A stretch of DNA of 64,000 bases from the NCBI GenBank assembly GCA_013397435.1, contig VZRG01000032.1, positions 1,410,931-1,474,930 on the forward strand, read 5' to 3'. The notes under the pieces were generated by a model that saw nothing but the letters and a program-made list of their open reading frames with translations, ran no database searches and had not been told where the DNA came from. Both the position numbers and the translations under genes were made by a program. The DNA comes from Erythrocercus mccallii. Taxonomy: Eukaryota; Chordata; Aves; Passeriformes; Dicruridae. Below are positions 33,866 to 46,159 of this stretch, piece after piece (within the stretch, counting starts at the first letter, position 1; every line of letters begins with the position of its first letter).

Positions 33866-36800
33866 TTGTATATCACTTGTGTGAAGGTGAGTCTTGTAGA
33901 AGAAACGCCTATTTCTATTAACATCACACAGCAGAGGGAGTTTGATTTGCACATGGCTACTAAATTTTATTATACAAGAAGTTTCAAAAACTATTTTTCA
34001 TGTAAATTTTTTGCTTTCAAGAGACACTTATATAGCTGAAAAACTGTCCCAGGGGTATTTCTGCTTACTGGACAGACAGCCCTGGGTCTGATGTCAGATT
34101 TTGCTTTCACCCTTCAAAGAGGAATGACTAGAATCACAGAAGCAATGGCTGTAGTCTCACGGCTTCAGCTGGTCCTGGCGTAACTTGGTGACAGCTTGGT
34201 GGGGAGTAGTGGACGGTTCCTGATCTGCACTGTGCCTGGGTGAGGGGAGCGAGGCCAAGGTTGTTGCTGTAATCTTTGAGCTGTACCTTCTGTAAAACCA
34301 GCACAGTGCTTTTTTCCATGAATTTGTTTACTGTCCATGGGAAGGTTGGTAAATAGCTAAACTCCTGGTTTTTTATTTCCCAGGAAGCAAAGAGAACTCG
34401 ACCCTTCCTGTATGGTCACTTGAAGATAAAATGCGAGGGGTTTTGCTTGTCAGGGGTTGACAGACAAGAGATGCATTATGGCTTCCTCACAGTTTTTAGC
34501 CCCTCTTTAGTCAGGGGCAGCCTGAGGCTCAGAGCACCTTCTGAACAAGGAGCAGGAAGATGGTGGTGCTGTGGGCCTGTGCCATTTGAATGTTGTTCCA
34601 TCTGCTGAAAGCCCAAGTATTGAAGATTTTTGTATTATTTTCCACTGGGGAAAATTGGAGTCCTGAAAGAAGACTGGTAAATGAACAAGCTCAGGACTAA
34701 CAGCAGGGAGATGTGAAACATCACCTGGCACAGTGAAGGGCCATCACTTGCTTCCACCCTCCCAGGACTAGAAAAACCTCCTGACATTTTAGGGGTAGTT
34801 GACAAATGTTTTATGCTTTGAAGTGAAGAGGTTCAGGAGATTTCAGCATTTGTACTGATTAAACCTGTACAAGGGCCAGAGCTCAGGAGCTGTCAGTGTT
34901 CTGGCCTTGTTGAGCACTGGCTGCTGGTCAGTGCTGAGAAGGGAGACTACAGAGCACGGAAGGCCAGGCCCCAAAGTTACACTCAGTACTGCCAGACCTG
35001 GAGAGGAGGGGGAATCCTGAGTGCCACTTCTCTTGGAGCCATGGACTGCTGCTTTATTCATGGACCTTTGGAACCAAAGCCAAAAATGCTGAGGCAATAT
35101 AAGTTACCTTGCTGCAATTGGAGTAATGCCATAGGAATCAGTAAAAATGCTAAGTCCTGTGTTTCCTTGTGTATTTCTTCTATTGGAGGGACTGCCTAAA
35201 CTCTGGTATCTGTCTCCTGCTAAGAGAAGCAAAGTTAGAAATACTTGTGAAATTGTCAAAAGAGATTGGTGCCAGAAGCCCAGGATAGCAGTGAGTGATT
35301 TACAGTACCACAGTCCTGGTGCGCCAACAGAAACAAAATAATGCAAAGGACAGTTCACCAGCCCTTTAAAGAAAGAGACCACATCAAAGCCAAGTTCACA
35401 TGAGGGCTAGATGCAGTCAAAACCAACCTTGTTTCAATGATTTTTCAGGTAGGTGATGACATGAAAGATGATGGTCTGTGGCTGATTTGGCACCAGTTCA
35501 GTAAAACCCACAGTGCTGTCCCTGTGGAATGCCTTGGATGCTAAAGCAGCCCAGGCCCCTCTGCAGGTCCCTGGCAGTCAAGCTGCTGAGCTCTCCAGGT
35601 GTGTTGGGAGCTGCTCTGGGCTCAGTGTCACAAAAGCAGCACAGACTAAATGTGCTGCATTCAGAAGATTTTTCACCAACTTTGCTCACAACAGTGACAA
35701 CAAACCTTACGGCTTGCAGAAGCCAACTAATGCTGGACAGCCTACAACATCTGAAATCCTGCTTTTATCAACTTTATCCATTCAAGCTGTGTTAGCAAGA
35801 GCAATTCATTCAGCAGTAGCACTCCGTGACATTTAAACTGACCAGTTTTCTGATGCCTATTTTTCTTAAGCTGCAGTAAAATCTACTGTTGGGTGTGCCT
35901 AAAGGAGAACTCTTCAGCGTTCCTGTTGTTTTCAGGCCCTATCATCTCACAAAGAGGTCACATTGCAAAATCTTTCCTGAAACATTTTCCATCTTTTTTT
36001 AAAAATTAATTCAACCACTGAGAACTATAAAATTGAGAGTAATATAGTCCAAACATCTATATTTTCAAAAGGACACTGCAGAACAGCATCTGCTGGTCTT
36101 TCCTCTAGAACTAAACAGCCTAAATGAGAGCACAGCATCTCAGTCATATTCTACTTCGTCACTTGTGTATGGTTGTCAGGATCCTCTAGGTTGGCATTGG
36201 ACTTCATCCTCAGCATGGTAAGGGAATATTGCCCTCCCTGTCTCACCTGCTCCAAACAACTCCTTTCCATAGTGTTCTGCCCATGCCATCAGCAGAGATG
36301 AGCAACAACACTCAAAGTAAGCTCAGATCAGACACATTTAGGTGCAAGTCAGAATGTAGAACCTACAGCACAGACTGTCTCTAGGACTGAACACAGATTT
36401 ACGGTGCCAAAGCACTGTTGAGCTACGGCTCAAAACTGCCCAGGACAGAAAATGTATTTTGCTAGCAGGCAAATATTAATATTACTTAAAGGAAATCTGC
36501 TAGATTCTGTGCTAGAACAGAAGTTGGAAGAAGTTACTTAAATCTGAAGTCTTGAGTGACCTTGGTTTTCATGGACAGAAAGTTTTAGAAAAACAAGCTC
36601 TGGTGGTGGGTAACACACCCATGAGAAAAAGCCTGGCTCCAGTCTTCCACTTCTCTGGTGAGCATCATGTCTGACCTCAGTCACCACAGACTAAAGGCAC
36701 TGCTAATTGGGCTTTATCATCATCCACAAAACACCTGGCATCCCAGAGAGGACCTGAGAGGCTCTGATGGTCTTGGACTCTTACCCAGGCCTCCTTCCTC

Positions 36801-39479
36801 CCGTCTGCCAAACACTAAAGCTAAGGGTGGGTCAATTCATTTGGCTCTTGATGAACTGAACATGAAGTAGGTCTGGACGAAGCCTTCAGTACCCCGCTCC
36901 ATGAGCGGTGCCCAGATGGGGATTTCAGCATCTGCTTGCAGAGCTCAGTTCCACTGGTGCAGGGCACTGACACATTCCCCATCCAAGATCTTCAGTTCAA
37001 AAGGACCCACCAGTGCTACACAGAACCTTCCCCGTTCTTGATGCTGAGACAGTTGGGCCTGTCACTGTGTAAGAAGCCAATGCATTTCTCTTACACAGCC
37101 AGCTTGCCTCTGCTTTCACAAAGGTTCAGTCTTCAAGCAGTAAGGATGCAGTCCATCAATTCCCTTCCATCTAGGCATAAGCAGCATCTGTGATTAGACA
37201 GACATCCAGCAGTTCAGGCATTCAACCCAAGTGTGACAGCGTGGCATGTACCTTTGCCCATCCTTAAACATCTTCCTTCAGGTAAATTGGATTTGTCAGG
37301 AGCATTGTTTTAAGTTTCTCAGTGTGAATGGTCTTACAAACAAAAATTCTTCCCAGTCAGCAGTGCTTGTCCTTCTTCCTTTGAGCCCCGTGCAGAAAGG
37401 CTGTGGTGGAGGGAAGCGGGAGGTGTTGGGAGCAGCACATGTCCATTCCCACACACCCGCTGGGATGTGGGCAGCCTTGAGCAGGTGCTCACCTTAAGTT
37501 TAGATCGCCAGCAATAAAGGTGTCAAGAGTTCTCCCAAGTCCTTGTTACATTTGCCACTGGATTTTTTTGCCCTGACACCTAACTAAGCTATTTCTCACT
37601 CCAAACTGAGCCCATTGTTATTCTTCACAGCCACAGCAGATTTGTAACAGTTCCATATGGATCGCATCAGGGAAACAGATCACACAACTGCAAAGCTCTC
37701 TTTTACATACCTGGAAGACTTTTCTCTCCCTCTAGTCTAAAGCAAATACCAATGATACCTTCCTAGCAAATCAGGCAATGCAAACTGGGTCATTCTCTCT
37801 GCTCCCTTGTGGATGCTCTACATCTCAAAGTGGAATACACTGAACCAGGCACGCCATCCCAGGTAAAGTCTTGTAAATCCAGAGTGGAAAAGAAAGATGA
37901 CTCTCTTCTCTCCTCTTCACAGGCTAAACTCTTCCATTATTTGCTTTCTCCTTTAGAAACTGCAGCAATATTCCCATTACTAGTCTATTTTTTCATGAAC
38001 AGTACATTTCCATTTGCTTATGTTCTATCCCAGCTCCACCCATTAATTCTCACCAATTCCCTTCACCCTTTTAGCAGCTTTTCATTGCAGCCACTTCAAT
38101 TACCTTGCTTTACATCTAGTCATCTCTCATTGAGTGTTCTGGATGACTAAATGCTTTTGAAAGTTAAGTTTTCCTGATACTTCTTGAAAATATTTCACTT
38201 GATCTCACTAAGATCCTTCCTTTAAAGTAGCACAGAATTCCTGTTGCATTGATTAGCACCCAGATCACAGCTTCTAAATATGTTTAACTTCCAGTGCAGT
38301 TAAACTGTGAAGTTCTCTGTGAAAAAAAAAAAATTGATGCATTATTTTGTATTGGACTATGTTTCCATATTACCATTATTTCTATCAACTAAGATTTTTC
38401 TTTTAATATCAGACCAAAAAAAAAAGCTCCAACTGGTAGAGGAACAAATATGGAACACTGTTATATTCCCTAAATACTTAGCCCTTAAAGTTTTATGGGA
38501 ATGGAATGAAATGTACTGAAGTGCTGATCTGACAGAAGGAGCCCAGTGGGCACTAACTGGGGAAATCAGAAGTGGAAATGGCAGAAATAACAGAGACTTT
38601 CAGTCACTAAGTTTCAATTTGGAGTTAATTTTGAGTTTTCATTTTGATTTTGAATTAAAGTTCAAAAAATTTTTAGAATCCTGGTATTAAATCACAATTT
38701 GAATGGTAAATAATGCTTTTCAAAAGGCAAGTCCTCAATGCTTCTTGCAATAGATTGTAATCATTGCTCTGATTTATTGCTGTCATTTACAGCCCATTAA
38801 ATACCCTTTATTCCAGCATTTTAAACTTTTCACAATTTTGGAAAAGTTATACAAAATTACAAGTATGGAATAATATAACCCTTGTTGCCTGTTCTTCAAA
38901 TTAAATCCAGGGTATACAACCATCTCCAAAATGAGAACTCTTAGCCCAAGAATGTTAGCCATTCTGTACTGAAAAAGTCCTGAAGTACCTTATCTCTTAA
39001 TTTCTAATTAAAACATGAAGGCCTTTAGTGTTTTTACCCATTTCCACTTTACTGAATTAACAATGCTATCAAATACAACTGCAGGCTTGGCAAAAGAAGG
39101 TATTATATTGCAGGTGCATATAAATATATGTGGAAGTTAATATTAGAAATCTTACTTATTTTGAAATATTACTAGGTATTTATAAGAATAAGATATTTAT
39201 AAGCATACTGTCTTGGATTTAGAGGTGCAAGAAAGAAAAATACATTTTGATTGCAGAGTTTCTTTACTCTTGTGCTTGCTTAACAGTTTCAGGTCAGTTC
39301 TCTCTTTAAAAACAAATATAAGTTATTTGTATATCCATTGGCTGCAAACCTACCAGATACAGTATGTGAGTATCAGAGGGGGTTTTCCTGAAGCTCTGCT
39401 CACTTTTAGACAGTTACCACACATCTGCATAAGCAGCTCTTCAATACAAACACACCTTCATTTTTCAACACACAAACCA
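33866..39479. other. Intergenic region between converging MLLT10 and DNAJC1
   Basis: This is 5.6 kb between the inferred 3' ends of two genes that face each other. The first half (34.1-37.5 kb) is noticeably richer in GC than the second. I found no gene, transposon or RNA gene. The open frames here have no recognisable motif or splice context. Confidence 0.7.
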
Positions 39480-39496
39480 GGTAAGATGGTATAAGA

Positions 39497-39502
39497 TTTA
39501 TT
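39497..39502 (-). terminator. DNAJC1: DNAJC1 poly(A) signal
   Basis: TTTATT on the + strand is AATAAA in the DNAJC1 sense. It lies about 130 bases after the stop and is followed in the sense direction by T/G-rich DNA (CTGGTTTGTGTGTTG). Cleavage near 39480 would give a short 3' UTR. Confidence 0.7.
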
Positions 39503-39629
39503 ATTATTTTCTTTTACTAAGGCACATGACGTATAGAAATACTGAGGTACAAAAATGCAGTTTTCCTGCATATGAGATTTAAAACCCCATTTTGACAAAG
39601 ATAAGCACATTGCTTCTTGCTCACAACAT

Positions 39630-39698
39630 TCAGCTTTTAGCCATTTTTTTCTTTTGCACCAGTTCAACAAGCAACTTGTATCTTGCTATACACTCCTC
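39630..39698 (-). CDS. DNAJC1: DNAJC1 last coding exon, end of SANT2
   Basis: DNAJC1 (MTJ1/HTJ1) is an ER-membrane J-domain protein whose luminal J domain works with BiP and whose SANT domains face the cytosol. This terminal coding part has 69 bp. After the acceptor TTTCTTTCAG it reads EECIARYKLLVELVQKKKMA then KS and TGA (39632-39630). It supplies the last helix of the second SANT domain and the basic C-terminus, and matches the mammalian end (EDCIARYKLLVELVQKKKQAKS). It starts on a codon boundary and joins the exon ending at 40877. Confidence 0.95.
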   Translation of the reverse strand, partial: EECIARYKLLVELVQKKKMAKS

Positions 39699-40876
39699 CT
39701 GAAAGAAAACACAAAAGTGTTAATCAAAAGCTGATATTTTAGTACTGCTTTAACTCTATACATGCTGCTTTATTCTAGAAGAAGAACTGGGTTCTGTGGG
39801 TTGTGTAGGGGGTTTTTTTTGTTTGTTTGGGTCTGGGGTTTTTTTGTGGGTTTGTTTGTTTTTTTTTTTTGTTTGTGGGGATTTTGTTGGGCTTTTCTTG
39901 GCTGGTTGGTTGGTTGTTTGCTTTTTGTTTCAAAGTTGCACACTGAATTTGCATACTACATCTAGTGAAGAGGAGATAAGAAAAATGAACTTGCAATTTA
40001 CATTTCTTAGTGGCTCATTTATCTGTTTGAAGAGCACAAAAACCCAAGAAACAGTTGCCCAGTACTTGACAATGACTGCAAGAGCAATTACAGAACAGCT
40101 GTATTGCAGTAGCCATTTCAAACAGTGACTCTGGTGTGAGCCACACTGCAGGCAGGTAAAGCCGAGCCCTCAAGGTCACTAATGCAGCACCTGCTGACAC
40201 CAGAAACTGCTAAACAACTTCAGAGCCAGAGAGACCCAAATCCTCCCCCACTGCACTTCCTGCTCCCTCTCTTTGTTTGCCACAAATATTACAGGGCTTT
40301 TCTGCAGCTACAATGGCTGAAGCAAGCAAACTAAAGTATCACAACTATTAGGAAATCTAGTATAGACCATCTATATCAATGACAATTAATGCTATTTTAA
40401 AAAATTATACTTACAAAAAGAACATTAGATAGATTATTGAGCATTTAACACTTGCAGATAGATTATTTATTTTGTTTGTTCATTGAGATGGGTTGAGAAA
40501 GGTATTGTGAAAGTGTAAGCAAAGCAGCTCATCAACGTTTGGTTATTAACTTTCAATCAAAATTTGTTTTAAAATCTATTTTTGTTCTGTTCAATTGAAA
40601 ATATGAAAGGCAGAGGAGAGGTAGGTATTTTAAATGAAACAGGAGTTATTTCAACATTTTCTGTATTAGATCAAACAAGCTGAAATAAATGAAAAAAATA
40701 TTTTAAATAAAGCAACAAGTGTGACAGTAACACTCTTTAGGTCACCTGAGTCTGGACTGAGAGGCCAAGTAAAGGCCTCCCCTTTCTATATGGACTCTCT
40801 TTCTTAAGGTAATCATAAATTGGCAGCAAATGTTTCCCCTTACTTTATACTATAGTTCAGTCAAAACAAACCAAAC
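39699..40876 (-). other. DNAJC1: Last DNAJC1 intron
   Basis: This is a 1.18-kb intron. In the gene's sense the donor is AAG|GTTTGG, weak at +3 and +4 but with G at +5. A long C/A-rich tract lies about 100 bases upstream of the TTTCTTTCAG acceptor. No other gene is seen. Confidence 0.85.
39797..39931. repeat. G/T-rich tract; C/A-rich in DNAJC1 sense
   Basis: About 135 bp of G and T with almost no A or C (GGGGG, then T8, GTTTG units and GGTTGGTTGGTTG). In DNAJC1 pre-mRNA it reads as C/A-rich RNA some 100 bases upstream of the terminal acceptor, where CA-rich elements can bind hnRNP L-type regulators. That regulatory role is inference; simple-sequence expansion is the default explanation. Confidence 0.75.
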
Positions 40877-41352
40877 CTTGCTTTTTCCAGGAACGCATTT
40901 TGCTATTTTATCCCAGCGATCTGATGTTCCCTTTGGATACTGCTGCAAGGCCATTTCAAGAAGTTTCTGTTGGTTTTGAGTCCACAGTTCTTCTGGAGCA
41001 CGGCTTTTCTCCCTTCTGCTTTCATCATCACTCTCTTCCTCTTGCTCAGTGTTATCAAAATCTTTCTGACGTCTCCCTCTGCCCTTCTCTTCTGGTACTT
41101 CTTTTGTTGCCAGCAGAGTGGTTTCGGGTGCTTTGACAATTTTTCGTCTGCGGTGTCTAGTTTCACTTGCCATGGTCTCCTTTGGATCTGTCTGGATATC
41201 CATCTGCTCTGATGTAAGACTGTAGTTCCCCTCCTCCTCCACTTCCTCTTCCCTTTCTCGCTGGGTGATTATGTGATCCGGCAGATTCACGTTGACTTTG
41301 AAATTTTTGGAATTGTGTGCCAGCGTTTTAAGCTCTGAGAGCCTAATGACAC
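40877..41352 (-). CDS. DNAJC1: DNAJC1 exon: acidic/basic linker and SANT2
   Basis: This is a 476-bp exon. In sense it follows CTTCTAACAG and completes a Gly codon, then reads VIRLSELKTLAHNSKNF. A segment with LPDHIITQRE and a Glu-rich stretch follow, then a basic stretch (RHRRRK), KGRGRRQKDFD and an acidic Glu/Asp/Ser run (TEQEEESDDESRREKSR). The last part, ELWTQNQQKLLEMALQQYPK followed by GTSDRWDKIAKCVPGKSK, is the first two helices of the second SANT domain with the expected Trp residues. It ends on a codon boundary at AGCAAG|GTTTGG. Mammalian DNAJC1 has the same order, with the linker diverging most. The SANT domains are reported to bind serpin-family inhibitors and ITIH4. Confidence 0.95.
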
Positions 41353-41900
41353 CTGTTAGAAGCACTGCTGTTACACTTCTGAAAAAGTAAAACACCCGAC
41401 AAACAAGCAGGGAACTGCCCACATATTAAAGGTTCTCAGAATAATGCAGAGTGGACAAAAAGCTCTTCTGAACTGACAGCTTAAGAAAAACAAAACTGAG
41501 AAATCAAGGCATTCACTTGATCATCAAGGTGATGAACTTGGCTAATTAGGAGCTTATCTCACACTGATATAAGCAGAGAGCAACCTGAAGAAAGCTTAAG
41601 AAAAACAAAACTGAGAAATCAAGGCATTCACTTGATCATCAAGGTGATGAACTTGGCTAATTAGGAGCTTATCTCACACTGATATAAGCAGAGAGCAACC
41701 TGAAGAAATGACCAAACCCCACAATAAGCAGAATAAGAAAGCTTGAGAGGACGTAGCTAAAGGGAAGGGTGCCCTCAGAATACCCAGCAGTTGTTTCCTC
41801 AAAGTAAGGTTTTGCAAAAGGTTGCAAAAATCTCTCTGCAGAGCAGACTCTGAAAGGCACAGCTATCCACCAAACCCAAGTCATTTTCATAAGCACACAC
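41353..41900 (-). other. DNAJC1: DNAJC1 intron (548 bp)
   Basis: In sense the donor is ACCAG|GTGTGT and the acceptor CTTCTAACAG. Some 42 percent of the intron is the 115-bp tandem duplication. The open frame crossing the duplication and the neighbouring exon in the wrong frame is a shadow. Confidence 0.88.
41478..41708. repeat. Perfect 115-bp tandem duplication
   Basis: The 115-bp unit 41478-41592, starting AGCTTAAGAAAAACAAAAC, is repeated without a mismatch at 41593-41707; one more base also matches. It lies wholly within the 548-bp DNAJC1 intron 41353-41900. Identity of the copies implies a very recent duplication, a polymorphism, or an assembly duplication. No known element was recognised in the unit. 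Confidence 0.95.
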
Positions 41901-41949
41901 CTGGTGTATATGTAACAGAATCCTTCACCTGTTTGGCTTTCAGGGTAAC
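41901..41949 (-). CDS. DNAJC1: DNAJC1 small exon after SANT1
   Basis: This is a 49-bp exon, too short to stand out as an open frame. In sense it follows AACAACAAAAATTAAG-free pyrimidine-poor DNA ending TTTTCATGCAG. It reads VTLKAKQVKDSVTYTP plus the first base of Gly and ends at ACCAG|GTGTGT. It completes the last helix of the first SANT domain (mammalian VTTKAKQLKDSVTCSPG). Phases fit the exons on both sides exactly, which makes the call secure despite its size. Confidence 0.95.
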
Positions 41950-42751
41950 CTGCATGAAAACAACAAAAATTAAGGACTATTAAAAAATTACATTGGGCTA
42001 TTGAAGAATTCATTATTAGCTTACCACAAATCACCTACATTGAAGACACAGTAAATATGGTGAGGCTGTTGTTCTTTGGCTGCCTTTGCTCATATGTGGA
42101 GTTCAAACTGCCTTAAAGCAACCTTCTAGATTTTGTTCTTTCTAAACCATTCCTGGCTTATTAAAATAATATAAACGATGCTACACATTTCTGTTACTAT
42201 CACCATAATACACCACAGTTGATACTCAAATTTTATTTTCTTTCCTTGTTAAACCTTAATTTTCTAGCCTAAAAATAAAAGGATAGGGGGAAAAGAACCA
42301 AATGAGTTATCTTCTATATATTAGTTTGTCAATACTGAACTAAATAATCCAGATAGGTCGAGATGATGAAGCACAGAAGTGGACAGGCATTCAGTTCCCA
42401 AACAAAAGATAACAGTTTGACTGCCAAAGATTAGCAAAGACACCTCCTAAGTCCTGGTACTGCAGCATTAGTTATTACTGATAGTCCAGAGGATAGAGAA
42501 CTGCAGGAGTCAATCTCTCCAGTGTATACTGAAATCTCTGTCCTGTGAGAAAAATAACACTATTTTTTTTTAATTTTTAGAGTAAAAAGTGTTTGTTTCA
42601 AAATTTGTTTTGTTTGTAAGCAAAAAACCAGACTTTCTCCCCACTCAGAACAAGGAACTTCCTCATCCCACATTTCTAGACTTCATGACAGGTAACAAGC
42701 CAGGCTTCACTTAAAATTAAGATTCTTTGATTACTCAGCATTTTTGTTATA

Positions 42752-43010
42752 TAGAATGATGACAGAATTATAGAATGATTTGGGTTGTAAGGGACCTTAA
42801 GGATCATCTGGTCCCAACCCTCCTGGCCATGAAGACACCTTCCACTGGACCAACCAGGCCTTGAGCATTTTAAGGCACCCGTGATTTCGCTGGGCAACCT
42901 TTTCCAGTGCCCCACCATGCTCACAGTAAATATCTTCCTAATAGCTCATCTAAACCTACTTCCTGTCAATTTAAAGCCATTGCCCCTTTAGTGTAAGGTG
43001 TGTGGTAGTG
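42752..43010 (-). mobile_element. CR1 LINE 3'-end fragment
   Basis: The + strand reads TAGAATGATTTGGGTTGTAA, then GGACCTTAAGGATCATCTGG and further text of the CR1 3' untranslated end in antisense (ACCTTCCACTGGACCA, CAACCTTTTCCAGTGCCCCA). It therefore lies in the same direction as DNAJC1. It is a 5'-truncated copy of about 260 bp, diverged, with no ORF. Confidence 0.88.
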
Positions 43011-46000
43011 TGCTGCCAGAGCAAAAATAAAAATACATCACCTTACAAAATCAGGAATTCCTCTGGGTGAGATTTATGGGATTTACCTGCAATAGGAGTC
43101 GTTAAGGCCTCCTGAACCACAGCACTGACTTCTGCTGTTTTAGCTACCTAATGTTAACAATAACAATTATTCCTTACTCACAGCAGCACTAGAGAGAAAA
43201 CCTGCCAGAGGGTTTTAAAGCCATTTGCTTGAGAAACATTAAATAATAAGATTCAGTATTTTTGTTCTGTGACAAGATTCGTAAGTGAGCACCTCAATAG
43301 TTAAAATACCTTGGTACCATCTGCTTCTAGTCTGGTCTGTTTGATTTCTCCCACCCACCTTTCTGCCCACAAAATTGCAGCAGTTTGCTGTAAAAATAGG
43401 CTGGTGCTGGATCTCCTTAAGGAAATGACAGCAAGACTTAACAGGGCAAAGTGGTCTATTTTCCCTACAAATTAAGCCTCATTTTCTGGGATGATTAAGT
43501 TCAAGTGAAAACTCTGTGAACAATGAAATCCCAACTCTAATTAACCAAAACCTTTATCCAGAGGTAGACATCTGGCACAGAAAACTCCAGTTTCTACTGT
43601 TGCAGTCTGATGAAGTTTTAATTGTTCAAAGAAAACGTCAGAATACTGTAATATGAACAGATAATTTTACGTGGCACTAACAGTTCTGGGATCCCTGTGA
43701 TCCCAATTTTGAAACAACAGAAGAGATCTTCTTTGAAAAACACAATCTATTCATAGAAATTGCCTTCCTTAAAAAATTTGTATTCTAAAATAATCAAAAT
43801 GAAAAAGTTTGTATTCCAACTTTAGCAGTGTCTCTACAGTACTAATAATTTAAAAGGCTGAGAGGAACAGAAACCATTCTTGACTGCTGAACAGGATGGA
43901 TCCTTAGTCATGTCCTGCTATGCATCTCTTAAATAGAAATCATGTTATATAAACTGGATTATAATAGATTATTTTCAAAAGAGGGAGAAGAATTTGCCAT
44001 GCAAGTAAGTAGCTTTTAGAGCTTCCTGCAATGACGCAGTGGATTCATTGTAAATATGCCAAGGCCCTATCTATCTTCATGTATTCCAGAAAACTGTCTC
44101 TAAACCATTTTGCTATCTTTAAAGTAGATCTTTCAGAGATTTACAGCCTGCTCATATGGACATGAAGGAAGAAAAAGAGAGCAGAAAAGATTCGCTGAAT
44201 AAAATAGAGCAGAATGAATTGCCAACAAAGACAGGTACAATGAGCTGCTGCCTCAGTGCCAACTGAGTTCAGTTTTCTCTCTGTTGAACCGCTGATGTTT
44301 TCAGATGGTCATAAAATTACCATTTTCTCTTTCAAGCTGAGACTACACAAGCAAGACAAACTTTGCTTTGGAAGTGGTGCAAATCAGTTGAATTTCAGTT
44401 TCCTTTACAAGACAGGTGTCCCCAAATTCAGTTAGTGTATGTATCCCATAACAGATATAAATTTTGCTGCATATTACATCTAATTGGACTGGAATCTAAA
44501 CCATTCCTCTCCATTTGAACAGTGAAGGATGTTGGTTTATTCCCAGATCCTGACTGCATTTCATATTTCCCCTTACATGCAAAAAAAATCAGGAGTAAGT
44601 CTTTCCATAGGTTATCTCATGTTGGCCAACTTCAGTCACTATAGCCTGTTGAACCCAGATGTGACATTTGCAATAAGTTACTCCATCACATCTAATATTT
44701 CCAAGACTTTATCTTTTGAAAGCTTTATGATATCTGTTCATATTTTGATGGACTTTCAATTTGAACATTCACCAGGTAAGCTGGAAGTAACAACTGTGTG
44801 TATGGTTTAGATACTGAAAATCTACTATTTCAAATATCGAACAAGCACCTTCAGTTGACATAAGTTTGACAACTCATCAAGCTTCCCACAGCTTTACTAT
44901 CATCATTCATAGGTTACAGGGGAAGATTATTTGTCTATTATTATTTTTGTCAGATTTCTTCTTCATAGGGATGTTTGCAAGTCCTTTTCCTGGTACAGTT
45001 CACGTTTACTCCAGCTCTTTTCACTGAGAGTTCAGGTATCACTTACTTAGGCCTCAGATTTATGTGTCCATCAGCCTCAACTGTCATTGTCATTCCAGAT
45101 GCTGACACAGGGCAAGAATCGTTAACATGTCAGTATTAAACTGCTGAGGATTATTAGGAATCCAGCCTATGGAACATATGAAATTGTATTTCAATTTGAT
45201 CTGTTGGAGTTTAATCATTGTTCTTGCCACTCAAATGTGCAGACTCTTCTGTTGCCCGTTCCTCCATGCTTTTTGATATCCTTAATATCAATTTAGATTT
45301 CCTTTGCAGGGATGAATAGTGTTATTTACTAGCTAGTTCCTGATTCATAAAAAATTCACTAAGTTATGCAAGACTAAGTTGCTTCACTGCTTTCTCTAGT
45401 CAATTACTTATCATAGCTTGCTTATATGATATTACTTTTTCATTAGTTAGCAGATAACATACTTGGAAAAACTTATTCAAAGTATGAAGCAGTTGTAGAA
45501 TACTCTCTTGTAGTTATTACTGCTATTTGTTCCTGAATAATGCTTTAAAATTATAGTTTTCATGTATATTAAATTATGAGTTTTATCCTGACTGTGAGAA
45601 GGATGCTAAAAGCCTGCTGTTAGGACAACAGCTTTCACCAGTGTATTAGCCAACTCCCTTAAGAAATCCTGGGTCTGGGGACACCTTAAATAATCAGGAT
45701 CAAGGCTGTCAAATTGATTTAAAATGGAAGACAGAAGATCTCATATTCCTGCAAGTATTTGTACTGCTGAACAGACACACTGCATTATTTTATAGGAATC
45801 AACTTTAAATGTTGTAGTCCACCAGGGACAACAGAAGTCACAAATAAAGTCAGGTAATATCATGCGCAGTGAAACAGATTTCCTTAGACAGATAAAGATG
45901 ACAAAAAAAACCTGGATGCAAGCAATCAAATTGCTGGAGTAGATGTCAAACTATCTTACTATGCGACCTACAGAAAGAAACCACAGGAACAATTTGCTTC

Positions 46001-46159
46001 TGAGAACTCCCTTCTGAACTGAGTTTCAATAGCTCTTCAGCTATAAAAAGATTCTATCGAAAGCAAGTGGGATTAGTGGGATGATTTTATATGATGAAAG
46101 CCAGACAGAGCTGGTTTCCTCCTGTACTGCTAACAATTAGTGCAGATCACAAAGACTAG

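Noticed and set aside
35513..35836. Overlapping open frames of 88 and 107 codons in the intergenic region
   Set aside because: They share the same DNA in different frames, lack signals and recognisable motifs, and lie in a locally GC-richer patch.
41669..42034. 121-codon - strand frame overlapping the small DNAJC1 exon
   Set aside because: It is in a different frame from the real exon 41901-41949 and runs through the tandem duplication, so it is a shadow.
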